From: Deltaproteobacteria bacterium
GTDB taxonomy: Bacteria; Bdellovibrionota; UBA2394
Assembly: GCA_017302715.1 (NCBI GenBank)
Contig: JAFLCD010000003.1
Location: 19,154 to 83,153, forward strand
Length of the DNA: 64,000 bases
Direction: 5' to 3'
A model generated the notes under the pieces. The model did not search any database and was not told the DNA's origin. It worked only from the letters and a program-made list of their open reading frames with translations. The translations under genes and the position numbers were made by a program. Shown piece by piece: positions 18,201-25,742 of the stretch. The stretch's first letter is position 1; the number at the start of each line of letters is the position of its first letter.

Positions 18201-18822
18201 TGAAATTTCAAAGCCTCGCGATTTCATCAAAGAAACTTTTGAGGTAGCTGCTGTTCAAAATAGCTGGCTTAAAAAAATTAAACTTTCCGACGAGCTAGTT
18301 GCTTCTATTCGAAAAGAGCAAATTTCTCGAAATCAGCTTGCAATTGTAGCGGCAACTTATACTCCTCAAATTTCTTCGCAAACCCAGTTGCGGTTACGAC
18401 AGACATACGAGCGTTTAGATGGCTATCGTACAGCGATTCAAGCTTTTCTAAAAACTTCATTGAGTAGCAGTATTTTAAATAATTATCTTATTTCAGCTTA
18501 TGCTTTTGATGGAGCTCATTTAGGTCTGTGGGGACATGCCGAATGGATTCAACAGATTCAAAACCTGGCGAGCAGATCAGAATTGCAAGCTCCTGATTTC
18601 AAAAGTCTGATGGAGAAAAGCCAAAAGCAAATTAAGTTATTTCAGAATTATTTTAATTCGCGCCAGAACATTGTGAATAGACAAAAACGTATTTTTTCAG
18701 AACGAGCTGCTGCAATGGATCCTTTGCTCGCTCGATTATGTATTGGCTATAAGCAAATGATCGAACAAAAATCGGTAAGTTCACTATCGATGGAAGTGCA
18801 GAATATCTGCCGAGCTTTCTAA
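15298..18822 (+). CDS. Very large secreted protein, unknown, with possible membrane-inserting helix
   Basis: A 1174-residue protein with a signal peptide (TKNLIKNIIASTLIIAMTIPSVFAQ, cleavage near residue 27). Residues 28-345 are helical and charged. At about 345-425 lies a long hydrophobic, Ala/Gly-rich stretch (AGTAATALAAGAATFGLGA and then VIGAFVAIKSLF), followed by a long amphipathic helix with Arg/His/Gln repeats (FHQVHKHLDQIAGHMDKRFDQM). A hydrophobic glycine-rich hairpin followed by a long amphipathic helix is typical of helical pore-forming proteins, but I recognise no named toxin family. The remaining 700 residues are mixed alpha/beta. A strong ribosome site AAGGAG lies before ATG 15298. 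The divergent TIGR02147 regulator is its likely control gene. Confidence 0.7.
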   Translation: MKHTKNLIKNIIASTLIIAMTIPSVFAQEGVGFQQDRELQYQVKKDGEFKRGIASQEWRKDLEEHQEQMRKFPQLAKAQAIFVSEGSKRIQEKNIDTSTIAALYRTNQWFRNQRDEGYEPSSSQIYRFFNDRRDDLRKAQAHVDSPENFSRGLQPYTQDIINFTDVVGPAAGGYGAAAMLVSRGFGLANLKLNGADAREKDLELTHGAYKNSKNVPGILNQIAENRSLSPEFAIFADRLVEPMLGLPINLSDPKHSQILNRLSNRPEIKKLEQTRDIETPKLAQTMIDNSVDETLPLLGQFSEEFRKSALANIPQSNISFIAAKTNRQKIDEMGKRNEQVIETIASALDFGTSLLLVCGQSREAEVAATVGMSLLNVAAATNKVVVAYAGTAATALAAGAATFGLGAAVIGAFVAIKSLFAKKGGDRVMEELKSLRNETRRQFHQVHKHLDQIAGHMDKRFDQMVKTQFAMIRLVASGFSSLANGQLELDAKVSDLLLRSAAMQTELRGLYFQNLGLAQSNVNAEFSSAYRSCVQSTDLEISQSEFKSSLSTFVKLSTDYASSETFLSSAQPDVSEDWTSPAFMSRELNRTRSAEPDSFWRNLRIIASIEDGRANLANLSHPTQWLKGASAFYECTSLRPEYASSVSLRDYENLILAGENTQQRIEDFKFQILQNLTQAFSNETDNLLDQMRSAYTEAFQKLTPVANSNDLPNLSLKVNLAKGNKDKAAVKVAADLQDFPIDLLESAKEKLVKTLGDIEALDLGTISVSANLTLHPSVTRLEVDEYTADNKVMDNDFLTRWNEIRRSDAAFYFLPEKYTGGPLNGTWRGYGMSKESILDSYPQVEWSKTYLPASLEFTVRVLVNGKSTEVSRRKNDFEILVNAAPVRRTFDFDKLMARVKKAYENPALYDGKNHGRKLSKKDQGVASAEAIKFIQDSVEKNQWSKTHKSHLAEGGFKKGPFSLDRLNLEISKPRDFIKETFEVAAVQNSWLKKIKLSDELVASIRKEQISRNQLAIVAATYTPQISSQTQLRLRQTYERLDGYRTAIQAFLKTSLSSSILNNYLISAYAFDGAHLGLWGHAEWIQQIQNLASRSELQAPDFKSLMEKSQKQIKLFQNYFNSRQNIVNRQKRIFSERAAAMDPLLARLCIGYKQMIEQKSVSSLSMEVQNICRAF

Positions 18823-18828
18823 AAAATG

Positions 18829-18941
18829 AGAGATGCCGATGGCTGGGATCAAACCAGCCTCGCGTGCCCCCGAGTCGAAGGATTGCACGAGTGTTAGCCT
18901 TGTACTCGAGCGCGACCATTCGTCGCCTCATCGGCATCTCT
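18829..18941 (-). ncRNA. tRNA-like structured element (degenerate class II tRNA?)
   Basis: Read on the minus strand this forms a cloverleaf. A perfect 12-bp closing helix (18830-18841 with 18929-18940) contains a tRNA-like 7-bp acceptor GCCGATG/CATCGGC. It is followed by a D-arm (GCGAC GAATG GTCGC), an anticodon-like arm with stem CGAGT/ACTCG but an 11-nt loop, a long variable arm, and a T-arm GCTGG TTTGATC CCAGC. Leu-type features are the GCCGA start, long variable arm and A at position 73. It departs from a working tRNA: A8 and C14, T56 instead of C, no U33 before a plausible anticodon, no encoded CCA, and leader and trailer that extend the acceptor helix by five pairs. It lies seven bases after the stop of the giant secreted protein, so a 3'-end structure on the plus strand is also possible. 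Confidence 0.45.
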
Positions 18942-18994
18942 TTCGCTAAACAATAACTTAAGCGTGGTTTAGTTTTAAAAAATTCCGGCCAAAG

Positions 18995-20284
18995 TTAGTG
19001 AGAAAGAAGCTTCCAAAAACTAAAGCCCAACGTGAGGATCATGCTGAGTGCATAAACTATAATAGTTGCGATACTAATTCCAATCACTCCCATAGATTTC
19101 ATCAAAAACCAATTGCCTAAAGTATTAACGATAAAACAGATCGCTGCGATAAATAAAATCAGTTTTTGCTTTTGAAGAGCCACTAGCATCCACATTCCTA
19201 GCGAGCTTCCAATAAAGACTGGCAGTTGAAAGGCGAGAATTTTTTGAACGTGGCTAACAACTTGAGTATCTTTTGGACTAAATGCCCCTCGTTGAAAAAT
19301 CAGCGAGATCAACCAGTCCGATAAGTAAAAAACCCCTAAAGAAATAACAAGACCAGCGCTAACATAAACCAAAATAAAATGAATAAGATCCTTTCTTGCA
19401 TTAGAAAATTCTTTTTTTGCAATAGCTTGAGAAAATCTAGGAACGGCAAAATTTCCAATCGAAGTTCGTAGAAAATTTCCAAGCCCGAAGGGAATCCGAG
19501 ATCCATATTCGAGAGCCGCTACATTTCCGTGACCCAGCATTCCGCCCATGGATTTATCAATGAGCTCAGCGCTTGAGTTTAAAATATTTCCCCCTAATAA
19601 AAGTGTACTGGCTTTTATAAAAGCAACGCATTCAGATATTTTTTTAAATGAAAATAATTTGAGATGTCCCAAAAAGTTTACAAATATCAAAAGACTCAAA
19701 GCCTCTAAAAAAAATCCAAGCAAGGTAGCGATGCTTAAGGCCGAGATTGAATGAGGAAACCAAAGAAGAGCTACTACACTGATCGCGGGACTAATGGCGA
19801 AGCAAAGTAAAGGAAAAGCAAAATAGCCCATGCAGTTTAGATAAGAAGCTAGGAGTGCAGAAGATAAAGTGGGAATAAGAAACCAGCAAAGATTAAGGAA
19901 CGGCCATTTTCCATTTTCCGAGAAAACTTGCTGAGATAAATCATGGTTAAGAAAAAGCATCAGAGGTTCGAAAGTTAAAAAAAGTAAAACACTTAAAGCG
20001 ACTCCAATAAAAAGGGTTAAGAAATAAATTTCTGAGACAAAATTTATTTTTTGCTTCTGAGCCCTAAAGAAGAGGGGAATGAATGCAGCACCGATAGCGC
20101 CACCCACAATAGTTGAAATGGTATAAGGCGTAATATAACTGAGCAAAAACATTTCAATCGACGACTCACGACCAAATTCACGTGCTACCAAAATATCTTT
20201 GAGCATTGTAAAAACGCGATTGAGAACTGAACTCAGCGCTATAATAAAGAAAGCTTTTGAAAGCGAAATTTTCGCAAAATCCAT
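18995..20284 (-). CDS. murJ: MurJ/MviN-family lipid II flippase-like protein
   Basis: Polytopic membrane protein of the MOP superfamily, MurJ branch, which moves lipid II across the inner membrane for peptidoglycan synthesis. The N-terminal signature is strong: LSSVLNRVFTMLKDILVAREFGR, followed by ISTIVGGAIGAAFIPLFFRAQ. At 429 residues with about 12 membrane segments it is shorter than typical MurJ (about 510 residues, 14 helices), so it may be a paralogue rather than the essential flippase. Another MurJ elsewhere in the genome is possible. It is followed after four bases by carbonic anhydrase upstream on the same strand, so they may share a transcript. Confidence 0.85.
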   Translation of the reverse strand: MDFAKISLSKAFFIIALSSVLNRVFTMLKDILVAREFGRESSIEMFLLSYITPYTISTIVGGAIGAAFIPLFFRAQKQKINFVSEIYFLTLFIGVALSVLLFLTFEPLMLFLNHDLSQQVFSENGKWPFLNLCWFLIPTLSSALLASYLNCMGYFAFPLLCFAISPAISVVALLWFPHSISALSIATLLGFFLEALSLLIFVNFLGHLKLFSFKKISECVAFIKASTLLLGGNILNSSAELIDKSMGGMLGHGNVAALEYGSRIPFGLGNFLRTSIGNFAVPRFSQAIAKKEFSNARKDLIHFILVYVSAGLVISLGVFYLSDWLISLIFQRGAFSPKDTQVVSHVQKILAFQLPVFIGSSLGMWMLVALQKQKLILFIAAICFIVNTLGNWFLMKSMGVIGISIATIIVYALSMILTLGFSFWKLLSH

Positions 20285-20288
20285 AGAC

Positions 20289-20921
20289 CTATTCGATCAA
20301 TTCAAATCGATTCGTTTTTTTATTGAACGAGTGAACGTCGGCTTTGGCAATATCAAACCACCAGCCATGGATCTCAATCTTACTTTGGTCGAGTTGTTCT
20401 TGGATAAAAGGATAACTTTTAAGATGCTCGATCTGTTGCAAAACATTTATCTGAGAAAGTTGATTTTCTCTCGACAGCTTTTTATCTAGTGAAATTCCTC
20501 TGTTTATTTTATCAAGTGATGGCTCGCCATAATGCAACCAAGATTTTAAATGCGGAGTAGTCTCTAAGTCGGTTGGAAAAGCGAGTGCTTTCATGGCGCC
20601 GCATTCTGAATGTCCGCAGACAACAATGTGAGCCACATTTAATTTCAAAACAGAAAATTCTACTGCGGCGAGCGCCGATACATCGCTCTCATTTACACTG
20701 GGGACACTCGACGCAGGTGGAACAAGATTGCCTACATTTCGTATAACAAAAAGCTCTCCTGGATTAGTCGAGGCAAACCAATTCGGCGCCACACGACTAT
20801 CGGAGCAAGTGATAAAGAGCACGTCTGGATTTTGACCTTTCGCAAGTTCCGCGAAGGTGTCTCGACAGTTTGGAAGAATTCGATTTCGAAAATCGACAAT
20901 ACCTTCTATCAATTTACGCAT
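20289..20921 (-). CDS. can: Beta-class carbonic anhydrase
   Basis: Zinc enzyme interconverting CO2 and bicarbonate. All zinc and catalytic residues are present: Cys39, Asp41 and Arg43 in ITCSDSR, and His104 with Cys107 in VVCGHSECGAMKA. Conserved stretches NPGELFVIRNVGNLVPP and SALAAVEFSVLKL also fit. The 210-residue length is normal and no signal peptide is seen, so it should be cytoplasmic. It likely supplies bicarbonate to carboxylases or balances pH. The adjacent MurJ-like gene is only four bases downstream of its stop, suggesting one transcript. Confidence 0.95.
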   Translation of the reverse strand: MRKLIEGIVDFRNRILPNCRDTFAELAKGQNPDVLFITCSDSRVAPNWFASTNPGELFVIRNVGNLVPPASSVPSVNESDVSALAAVEFSVLKLNVAHIVVCGHSECGAMKALAFPTDLETTPHLKSWLHYGEPSLDKINRGISLDKKLSRENQLSQINVLQQIEHLKSYPFIQEQLDQSKIEIHGWWFDIAKADVHSFNKKTNRFELIE

Positions 20922-20974
20922 TTAAAAGAAGCTCCTGATATTTAGTATTAGCTGCGTAAACTCTTCCAATCAAC

Positions 20975-21694
20975 TTATGATTTTTTTGAGAACTTTTTAA
21001 CCCAACTCATCACTATAGAAGCCGCATGGCTGACATTCAGTGATTCTACATTATTTTCCATAGGAATTCGAATCAACTCACTACATTGAACTCGCACAAT
21101 TTCTTCGATGCCGTCGCTTTCAGATCCTAGAACAAGTGCAATAGGTTTTCGCGGTTGCCAATCATAAAGAGGAATAGAATTTTTTCCAGCATCTAAGCCT
21201 GCAACAAGATAGCCACTTTTTCGAAGTAGTTCAGCTACAGATGAAATTTCATCAACCTCCATAAAATTTAATTTAAATGCGCAACCCGCAGAAGACTTCA
21301 CAGCAGCCATGGTCATAGATGCGCTTCTTTTATTTTCATGAATAATTAAGCTTGCACCAAAAGCAGCGGCACAGCGCGCGATTGATCCTAAATTTTGAAT
21401 ATTTTCTAAATGATTGCAGAGAATAACGAAGTCAAATTTTCTCGCTTGCTCGATTGAATAAGGCAAATAAAAAGAATAGGTCGTTTGAAAGACGACTCCT
21501 TGATGAACTTCATTTTTAAATTTGGGTGGAATGCCTTCTTCGAATTGAATTTTAGGATATTTAGAACCCAGCAATTCAACTGCAAAGTCGTATGCCGATT
21601 TAGTTTCGACCCAGATAGTCAAAATGGGAATATTGGCGGCAACAGCTTCTTTTAAGATATGGCGACCATAGAGAATTTGAGATTTTTTTTTCAA
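20975..21694 (-). CDS. rlmB: SpoU/TrmH-family RNA 2'-O-ribose methyltransferase (RlmB-like)
   Basis: SPOUT-fold methyltransferase using S-adenosylmethionine. An N-terminal substrate-binding domain (ILYGRHILKEAV through HQGVVFQ, residues about 7-90) precedes the catalytic knot: motif 1 NIQNLGSIARCAAAFGA, motif 2 ALVLGSESDGI, and motif 3 IPMENNVESLNVSHAASIVM. The arrangement matches RlmB, which methylates G2251 of 23S rRNA, but the related TrmH or RlmK enzymes look alike, so the precise target is uncertain. At 239 residues it has the usual length. It stands alone, 53 bases upstream of carbonic anhydrase. Confidence 0.88.
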   Translation of the reverse strand: MKKKSQILYGRHILKEAVAANIPILTIWVETKSAYDFAVELLGSKYPKIQFEEGIPPKFKNEVHQGVVFQTTYSFYLPYSIEQARKFDFVILCNHLENIQNLGSIARCAAAFGASLIIHENKRSASMTMAAVKSSAGCAFKLNFMEVDEISSVAELLRKSGYLVAGLDAGKNSIPLYDWQPRKPIALVLGSESDGIEEIVRVQCSELIRIPMENNVESLNVSHAASIVMSWVKKFSKKS

Positions 21695-21815
21695 GGCGCT
21701 AATGGAGCTTAACTTGGCTTATAGGTCAAACCCGTTTATCAATAACTAACTTAAAGCCGTTAAAAATCTAATGAAAAGGGGAGATGATGCGAATCGTGAC
21801 AGCGATGGAGAAGGT

Positions 21816-22310
21816 ATGAATAGCGCCTCAAGGTCGGTTTCAACGAGCCTTGCATTTACGCTTACGGCTCTGATTTTTTACATACCTGCCAATACTTTTC
21901 CTTTTATGACGATGGAGCTTTACGGAAGTAGAACGAGCGCGACGATTTGGAGCGGGGTTGTCGCACTGGCGGATTCTGGAGCTTGGCTCATTGCCGCAGT
22001 TATTTTTTTGGCGAGCATCGTCATTCCACTTATTAAATTATTCGTTCTACTTTATTTGTCTCTCACTGCCCATCAACCGGCGAATACACGATTGAAGTTA
22101 CAACTTTTACACGCGGTAGAAATTATTGGACGTTGGTCAATGCTAGATATTTTTTTATTGGCCGTTTTGGTAGCCATCATGAAGCTATGGCCGTGGACGT
22201 CTGTTCAACCTGAGATTGGTTCGTGGATGTTTGCTCTCGTCGTTATTTTTACAATGTTAGCTTCTGGAAGTTTCGATTCAAAAATTTTAACGGAGAAAAA
22301 GCATGAGTAA
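21816..22310 (+). CDS. PqiA-family membrane protein
   Basis: Inner-membrane protein corresponding to one PqiA unit (about 165 residues, four membrane segments). The signatures are FYIPANTFPFMTM, ADSGAWLIAAVIFLASIVIPLIKL and RWSMLDIFLLAVLVAIMKL. In E. coli PqiA works with the MCE protein PqiB and the lipoprotein PqiC in lipid transport between membranes. I start at ATG 21816, which has the excellent ribosome site GGAGAAGGT; an upstream in-frame ATG at 21771 gives 15 polar residues. The stop overlaps the MCE gene start by eight bases. E. coli PqiA has two such units, so this is a half-length version. Confidence 0.9.
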   Translation: MNSASRSVSTSLAFTLTALIFYIPANTFPFMTMELYGSRTSATIWSGVVALADSGAWLIAAVIFLASIVIPLIKLFVLLYLSLTAHQPANTRLKLQLLHAVEIIGRWSMLDIFLLAVLVAIMKLWPWTSVQPEIGSWMFALVVIFTMLASGSFDSKILTEKKHE

Positions 22311-23124
22311 GAAATATTTTTCAACAGCTTGGCTGGTTTGGTTATTTCCAGTTTTTTCCATTATCATTACCGGCTCGCTCTATTCGCAATATTTAAAACA
22401 TCGTGGACCGCTCATTCATATTTATTTTAATGATGCTACCGGAATCGAAGTAGAAAAAACGGTGCTTCGGTTTCGTGGTGTGAACGTTGGAAAAGTCGAA
22501 GAAATTCTCCTTTCCGAAAATGATAAAGGAGTAAGTATTGTTGCAAGATTAGATCGTGAAGCTAAACATTTAGCAGTTGATGGGACTCAATTTTGGATTG
22601 TTCAACCGCAAGTCGATTTTCAAGGAGTACGCGGACTTGAAACTTTATTTCGCGGATCTTATATTCGAATTTTACAAGGTAAGGGGAGTGGTGACGCCAC
22701 AACTCAATTCAAAGGACATTCAGAAACCGACGAAAGTAATTCTGTCGTCTACTATTTACGGTCGCCGATCGTGGATTCAATCAATCCTGGCGACTTTATA
22801 TTTTATCGCGGACTTAAAATTGGAAATGTCTCTGAAGTTTCTTTAGCTCACACCGGGCAGTGGATAGATATTCAAATTCAAATTGAAAAAAAATACGTCA
22901 AAGTCATTCGCACTAATACGGTCTTTTGGCAAAAATCCGGAGTGGAGGCGAAGCTCGGATTGTTTGGTTCAAAAGTAAAAATAGGACCTTTGGAATCTTT
23001 GATTCGAGGAGGGATTAGTCTTGCGACTCCTGGTAATCCCGGAAAAATTGCAGATGCTGGCTCCAAATTTAATTTACTGAGTAGTCCACCTGAAGATGTA
23101 TTTAAGTGGAATCCAAGTTTATAG
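22303..23124 (+). CDS. MCE-domain protein, PqiB-like
   Basis: Single-pass periplasmic lipid-transport protein. A membrane segment at about 10-27 anchors it, and two MCE domains follow: one at about 35-128 (IYFNDATGIEVEKTVLRFRGVNVGKVEEI) and one at about 145-250 (SINPGDFIFYRGLKIGNVSEV). E. coli PqiB has three MCE domains and 546 residues, and YebT has seven; this one is short at 273 residues, so it may form a stubby hexameric ring rather than a long tube. It overlaps the pqiA-like gene by eight bases, and no PqiC lipoprotein gene is present. It is convergent with the following double cNMP-binding protein. Confidence 0.9.
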   Translation: MSKKYFSTAWLVWLFPVFSIIITGSLYSQYLKHRGPLIHIYFNDATGIEVEKTVLRFRGVNVGKVEEILLSENDKGVSIVARLDREAKHLAVDGTQFWIVQPQVDFQGVRGLETLFRGSYIRILQGKGSGDATTQFKGHSETDESNSVVYYLRSPIVDSINPGDFIFYRGLKIGNVSEVSLAHTGQWIDIQIQIEKKYVKVIRTNTVFWQKSGVEAKLGLFGSKVKIGPLESLIRGGISLATPGNPGKIADAGSKFNLLSSPPEDVFKWNPSL

Positions 23125-23125
23125 A

Positions 23126-23902
23126 TTATTTTTTGTTGAGTTCAAGCCGTTCTGCGGCCAAACCGTAAAGATAATTTTCGAACGAAGGAAATTTATTCAT
23201 GAGAGGTTTTAATTGATCTCGATGGCAAAAAAGAAGGTTCGTAGCTTCTAAAGCGATCACACTTGCCGTTCGAGGAATTCTGCGCAAAGTTCCTATCTCT
23301 CCAAAGATTTCACCTGGATTTAGAATCTGAATTTGTTTTTTATCTTTTACTAACGAAAGCTTGCCTTGCAGAATTAGAAAAATTTCGTCTCCGGCCGCTC
23401 CTTGCTCAAATAACAATTCATCTTTTTTTAGAGTGCGAGGACTAAGGGTCGATACGATTTCTTCGTAAGCTGAATCTGAAACGGCTGACATATCGGGATG
23501 CGAACGAGTTTGTGAATGCATTAATCGAGAGCCATATTTTGAGACGATCATTTCTTTGATTTCTGGATGTTCTTCAAAAGTTTGAAGAAGTTCTTCGGCA
23601 GAAACTTCTAATAATTTGCAGCTTGTTAAGCATTTCGCAGTAGCCGTTCTAGGTAGGTCACCCAAAATTCCAATTTCTCCAAAAAAGTTTCCTGCGCGAA
23701 GAAGTCGGCGAGTGTATCCATCGAACTGCAATTCCACTGTTCCTTTTTGAATAATAAAAAAAGACGAGCCTGTATCGCCTTGCGAAAATAAGATTTCTCC
23801 TAGCTTTGCTGAAACTTCTTTTCCGCGTTCGCGAAAAATTTCGTTCAGGCTTTCAGAGGAGTATTCTTCATATAGAGCTGATTGTTTATATTTCCCCGCC
23901 AT
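23126..23902 (-). CDS. Protein with two cyclic-nucleotide-binding domains
   Basis: A 258-residue protein made of two cNMP-binding (CAP-like) domains in tandem. The first spans about 10-125 and has FSQGDTGSSFFIIQKGTVEL and NFFGEIGILGDLPRTATAKC. The second spans about 133-250 and has FEQGAAGDEIFLILQGKLSL and EIFGEIGTLRRIPRTASVIA. Both carry the phosphate-binding cassette G-E-(I/L)-G-x-L...R-T-A, so both may bind cAMP or cGMP. No HTH, kinase or transport domain is attached, so it must act by contact with a partner. It is convergent with the MCE gene. Two-domain proteins like PKA regulatory subunits show this layout. Confidence 0.88.
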   Translation of the reverse strand: MAGKYKQSALYEEYSSESLNEIFRERGKEVSAKLGEILFSQGDTGSSFFIIQKGTVELQFDGYTRRLLRAGNFFGEIGILGDLPRTATAKCLTSCKLLEVSAEELLQTFEEHPEIKEMIVSKYGSRLMHSQTRSHPDMSAVSDSAYEEIVSTLSPRTLKKDELLFEQGAAGDEIFLILQGKLSLVKDKKQIQILNPGEIFGEIGTLRRIPRTASVIALEATNLLFCHRDQLKPLMNKFPSFENYLYGLAAERLELNKK

Positions 23903-24007
23903 AAATGATTATTGTTTATATTGTCTCACAGTTTGTCTGCCAAAAGCATGACTACGCAGAATCTGCGAACCCTTGAGAATATGAAAAATTTACAGAGCTA
24001 AAACTCT

Positions 24008-24763
24008 CTATTTTTCAGTACTTAGAAAGACTGGTGATATGAAGATCTCTTCAAATTTTTTCTTAATGCCATCTTGAGATCCTCCCTCGCCCTTCACGTT
24101 GATCAAAGCGACAAAGGATTGGCCTTGCTTAATGAAACCTCTTGCTGAAAGAGTGATGCCTCCTTGATCAGGGCAATAGCCTTCAGCCCACAAAACTTTC
24201 TTTGCATTTTTTAAAACAAGAAGTCCCATCTCTGATTTTTTAGGAGCTGCTTCAGAGAGTTCAGGATCGTAATTCGGGCAAAAATGATGTCTTAAAGAAT
24301 ATCTCGTTTCGTCATTTAAATTTCTAAAAACTTTTACGGCTTTTTCTCCCACCGAAACTTCTAAACTAAGTGCGTTCGAAATTTGATTGAGCGAAACAAG
24401 AGGAAGGGGTGAAGAGACGTTAACGCCCGTTCTTTCTATTTTAGATTTGAAATCTTTAAAAACAATCGCTGTTTTTTTTGGATTAATAGATTTGTCATGA
24501 GCAATTACTTTCGATTGTTTGAGATCTGCCACCCCCCATTCCACAACGTCTTTTGTTCGATCTTTTGTTCCAAAAATAATTTTATAGGCCAGTAAGTTTT
24601 TTTCGGGATTAAATCCGATAACTTCAAAGCCATGAATTTTCATATGCGTAATAGGAGAGGCAGGAAGGCTAGTGCCGCCGGAAGTCGCTGGTGCCGAGAA
24701 AGCAGGTGAAACAATAGAAAAAAACGCCAAAGTTATAATGCTAATGAATAATGTAGATCTCAT
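24008..24763 (-). CDS. Exported protein, unknown
   Basis: A secreted protein of 251 residues with no recognised family. I take ATG 24763 as start because it gives a normal signal peptide (MRSTLFISIITLAFFSIVSPAFSA, cleaved before PATSGG); a longer frame from 24802 would place 13 charged residues ahead of it. The mature part is beta-rich, with a pair of cysteines close to the middle (HHFCPNY) and a second pair member in AEGYCPDQGG, suggesting a disulfide. It diverges from the CorA gene with 64 bases between. Confidence 0.7.
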   Translation of the reverse strand: MRSTLFISIITLAFFSIVSPAFSAPATSGGTSLPASPITHMKIHGFEVIGFNPEKNLLAYKIIFGTKDRTKDVVEWGVADLKQSKVIAHDKSINPKKTAIVFKDFKSKIERTGVNVSSPLPLVSLNQISNALSLEVSVGEKAVKVFRNLNDETRYSLRHHFCPNYDPELSEAAPKKSEMGLLVLKNAKKVLWAEGYCPDQGGITLSARGFIKQGQSFVALINVKGEGGSQDGIKKKFEEIFISPVFLSTEK

Positions 24764-24827
24764 TCTTACGTTTTGCCCTAACTTGTGCCTTGGCGAAAGC
24801 ATTTTGAATCTTCATCCTAAACTCTAG

Positions 24828-25742
24828 ATGAAAAAAATTATTCCTACTTCCAATCCTGCCATTACATGGATCGATATGACGGATCCTAGCTTTCAAGAGT
24901 TGGATGAGATTGCTTCTACTTACGGCTTTCCACAGAACTTAGTAGAAGATTGTTTGGAGCCGGAGCATTTGCCAAAATATGAGGATTGGGAGGGCAAAGG
25001 TTTTGCTATCTCTCGAGCTTTTGACGTATTTAGTTCGGCAAAAGCCGAGGGAGTGCAGTCGTTGACTCGCAAATTGGCCATTTTTTTTGGCGATAATTTT
25101 TTTGTAACTATCCATCGAGTGCCTTTACCTTTTTTAGATAAGATGATCGAGGATGAGAAAAAAGTTACTCGAAAGCCGCGGTCCACTTTTGATCTACTCA
25201 ATTCTTGTATCAACCGAGTGGTCGCAACATACGATCAGCCGCTTGAATTGTCAGAGCAACTTTTGGATACTTATGAAAAACAATTATTTAGAAATATGGA
25301 TGTTATTAAACATCTTCACGATATTCATTTTTTAAAGCGCAGAGTTTCTGTTTTTAGACGAATGCTTTGGCATACGATGAATGCCATATCAAAAATCCAA
25401 CCTAAAAATAAAAATGAAGGTTCTCAACTTCAGGATATCAAAGAAAACGCGCAGTCTAATTATTCGCACGCAGACGAAATCTTAGAAGACGTTAATACTT
25501 TGCTTCAATCTCATATTGGAATTGCTTCGCATCGAACAAATGAGGTCGTAAGAATTCTTACTCTCTTTTCGGTTTTCTTTTTACCTTTAACTTTGATCGC
25601 TGGAATTTACGGAATGAATTTTCAAAAAATGCCTGAGCTTGCTTGGGAGTGGGGATATTGGGGGGCACTTGGATTAATGGGTGTTGTCGCACTCGCCATT
25701 TTTATTTGGTTTAAGAAAAAGGGGCTTTTTAATAATTTTTAG
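24828..25742 (+). CDS. corA: CorA-family divalent metal ion transporter
   Basis: Pentameric channel for Mg2+, Co2+ or Ni2+ uptake. The cytoplasmic domain (residues 1 to about 235) is followed by two membrane helices at the C-terminus, with the pore signature YGMNF at the end of the first. The periplasmic loop has MPELAWEWGYW after the motif, which is typical of the CorA type rather than the longer MgtE type. It is 304 residues long, close to the E. coli CorA 316. Its stop overlaps the convergent AlkZ-like gene by 14 bases. No Mg2+-sensing riboswitch was recognised in the short upstream region. Confidence 0.9.
   Translation: MKKIIPTSNPAITWIDMTDPSFQELDEIASTYGFPQNLVEDCLEPEHLPKYEDWEGKGFAISRAFDVFSSAKAEGVQSLTRKLAIFFGDNFFVTIHRVPLPFLDKMIEDEKKVTRKPRSTFDLLNSCINRVVATYDQPLELSEQLLDTYEKQLFRNMDVIKHLHDIHFLKRRVSVFRRMLWHTMNAISKIQPKNKNEGSQLQDIKENAQSNYSHADEILEDVNTLLQSHIGIASHRTNEVVRILTLFSVFFLPLTLIAGIYGMNFQKMPELAWEWGYWGALGLMGVVALAIFIWFKKKGLFNNF

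Noticed and set aside
18653..18937. A 94-residue minus-strand frame over the tRNA-like element
   Set aside because: It overlaps the structured element and the end of the giant gene, and the peptide is not protein-like.
18829..18941. Reading the element as tRNA-Sec
   Set aside because: No TCA anticodon in a proper loop, and no 8-bp acceptor with 6-bp D-stem typical of tRNA-Sec.
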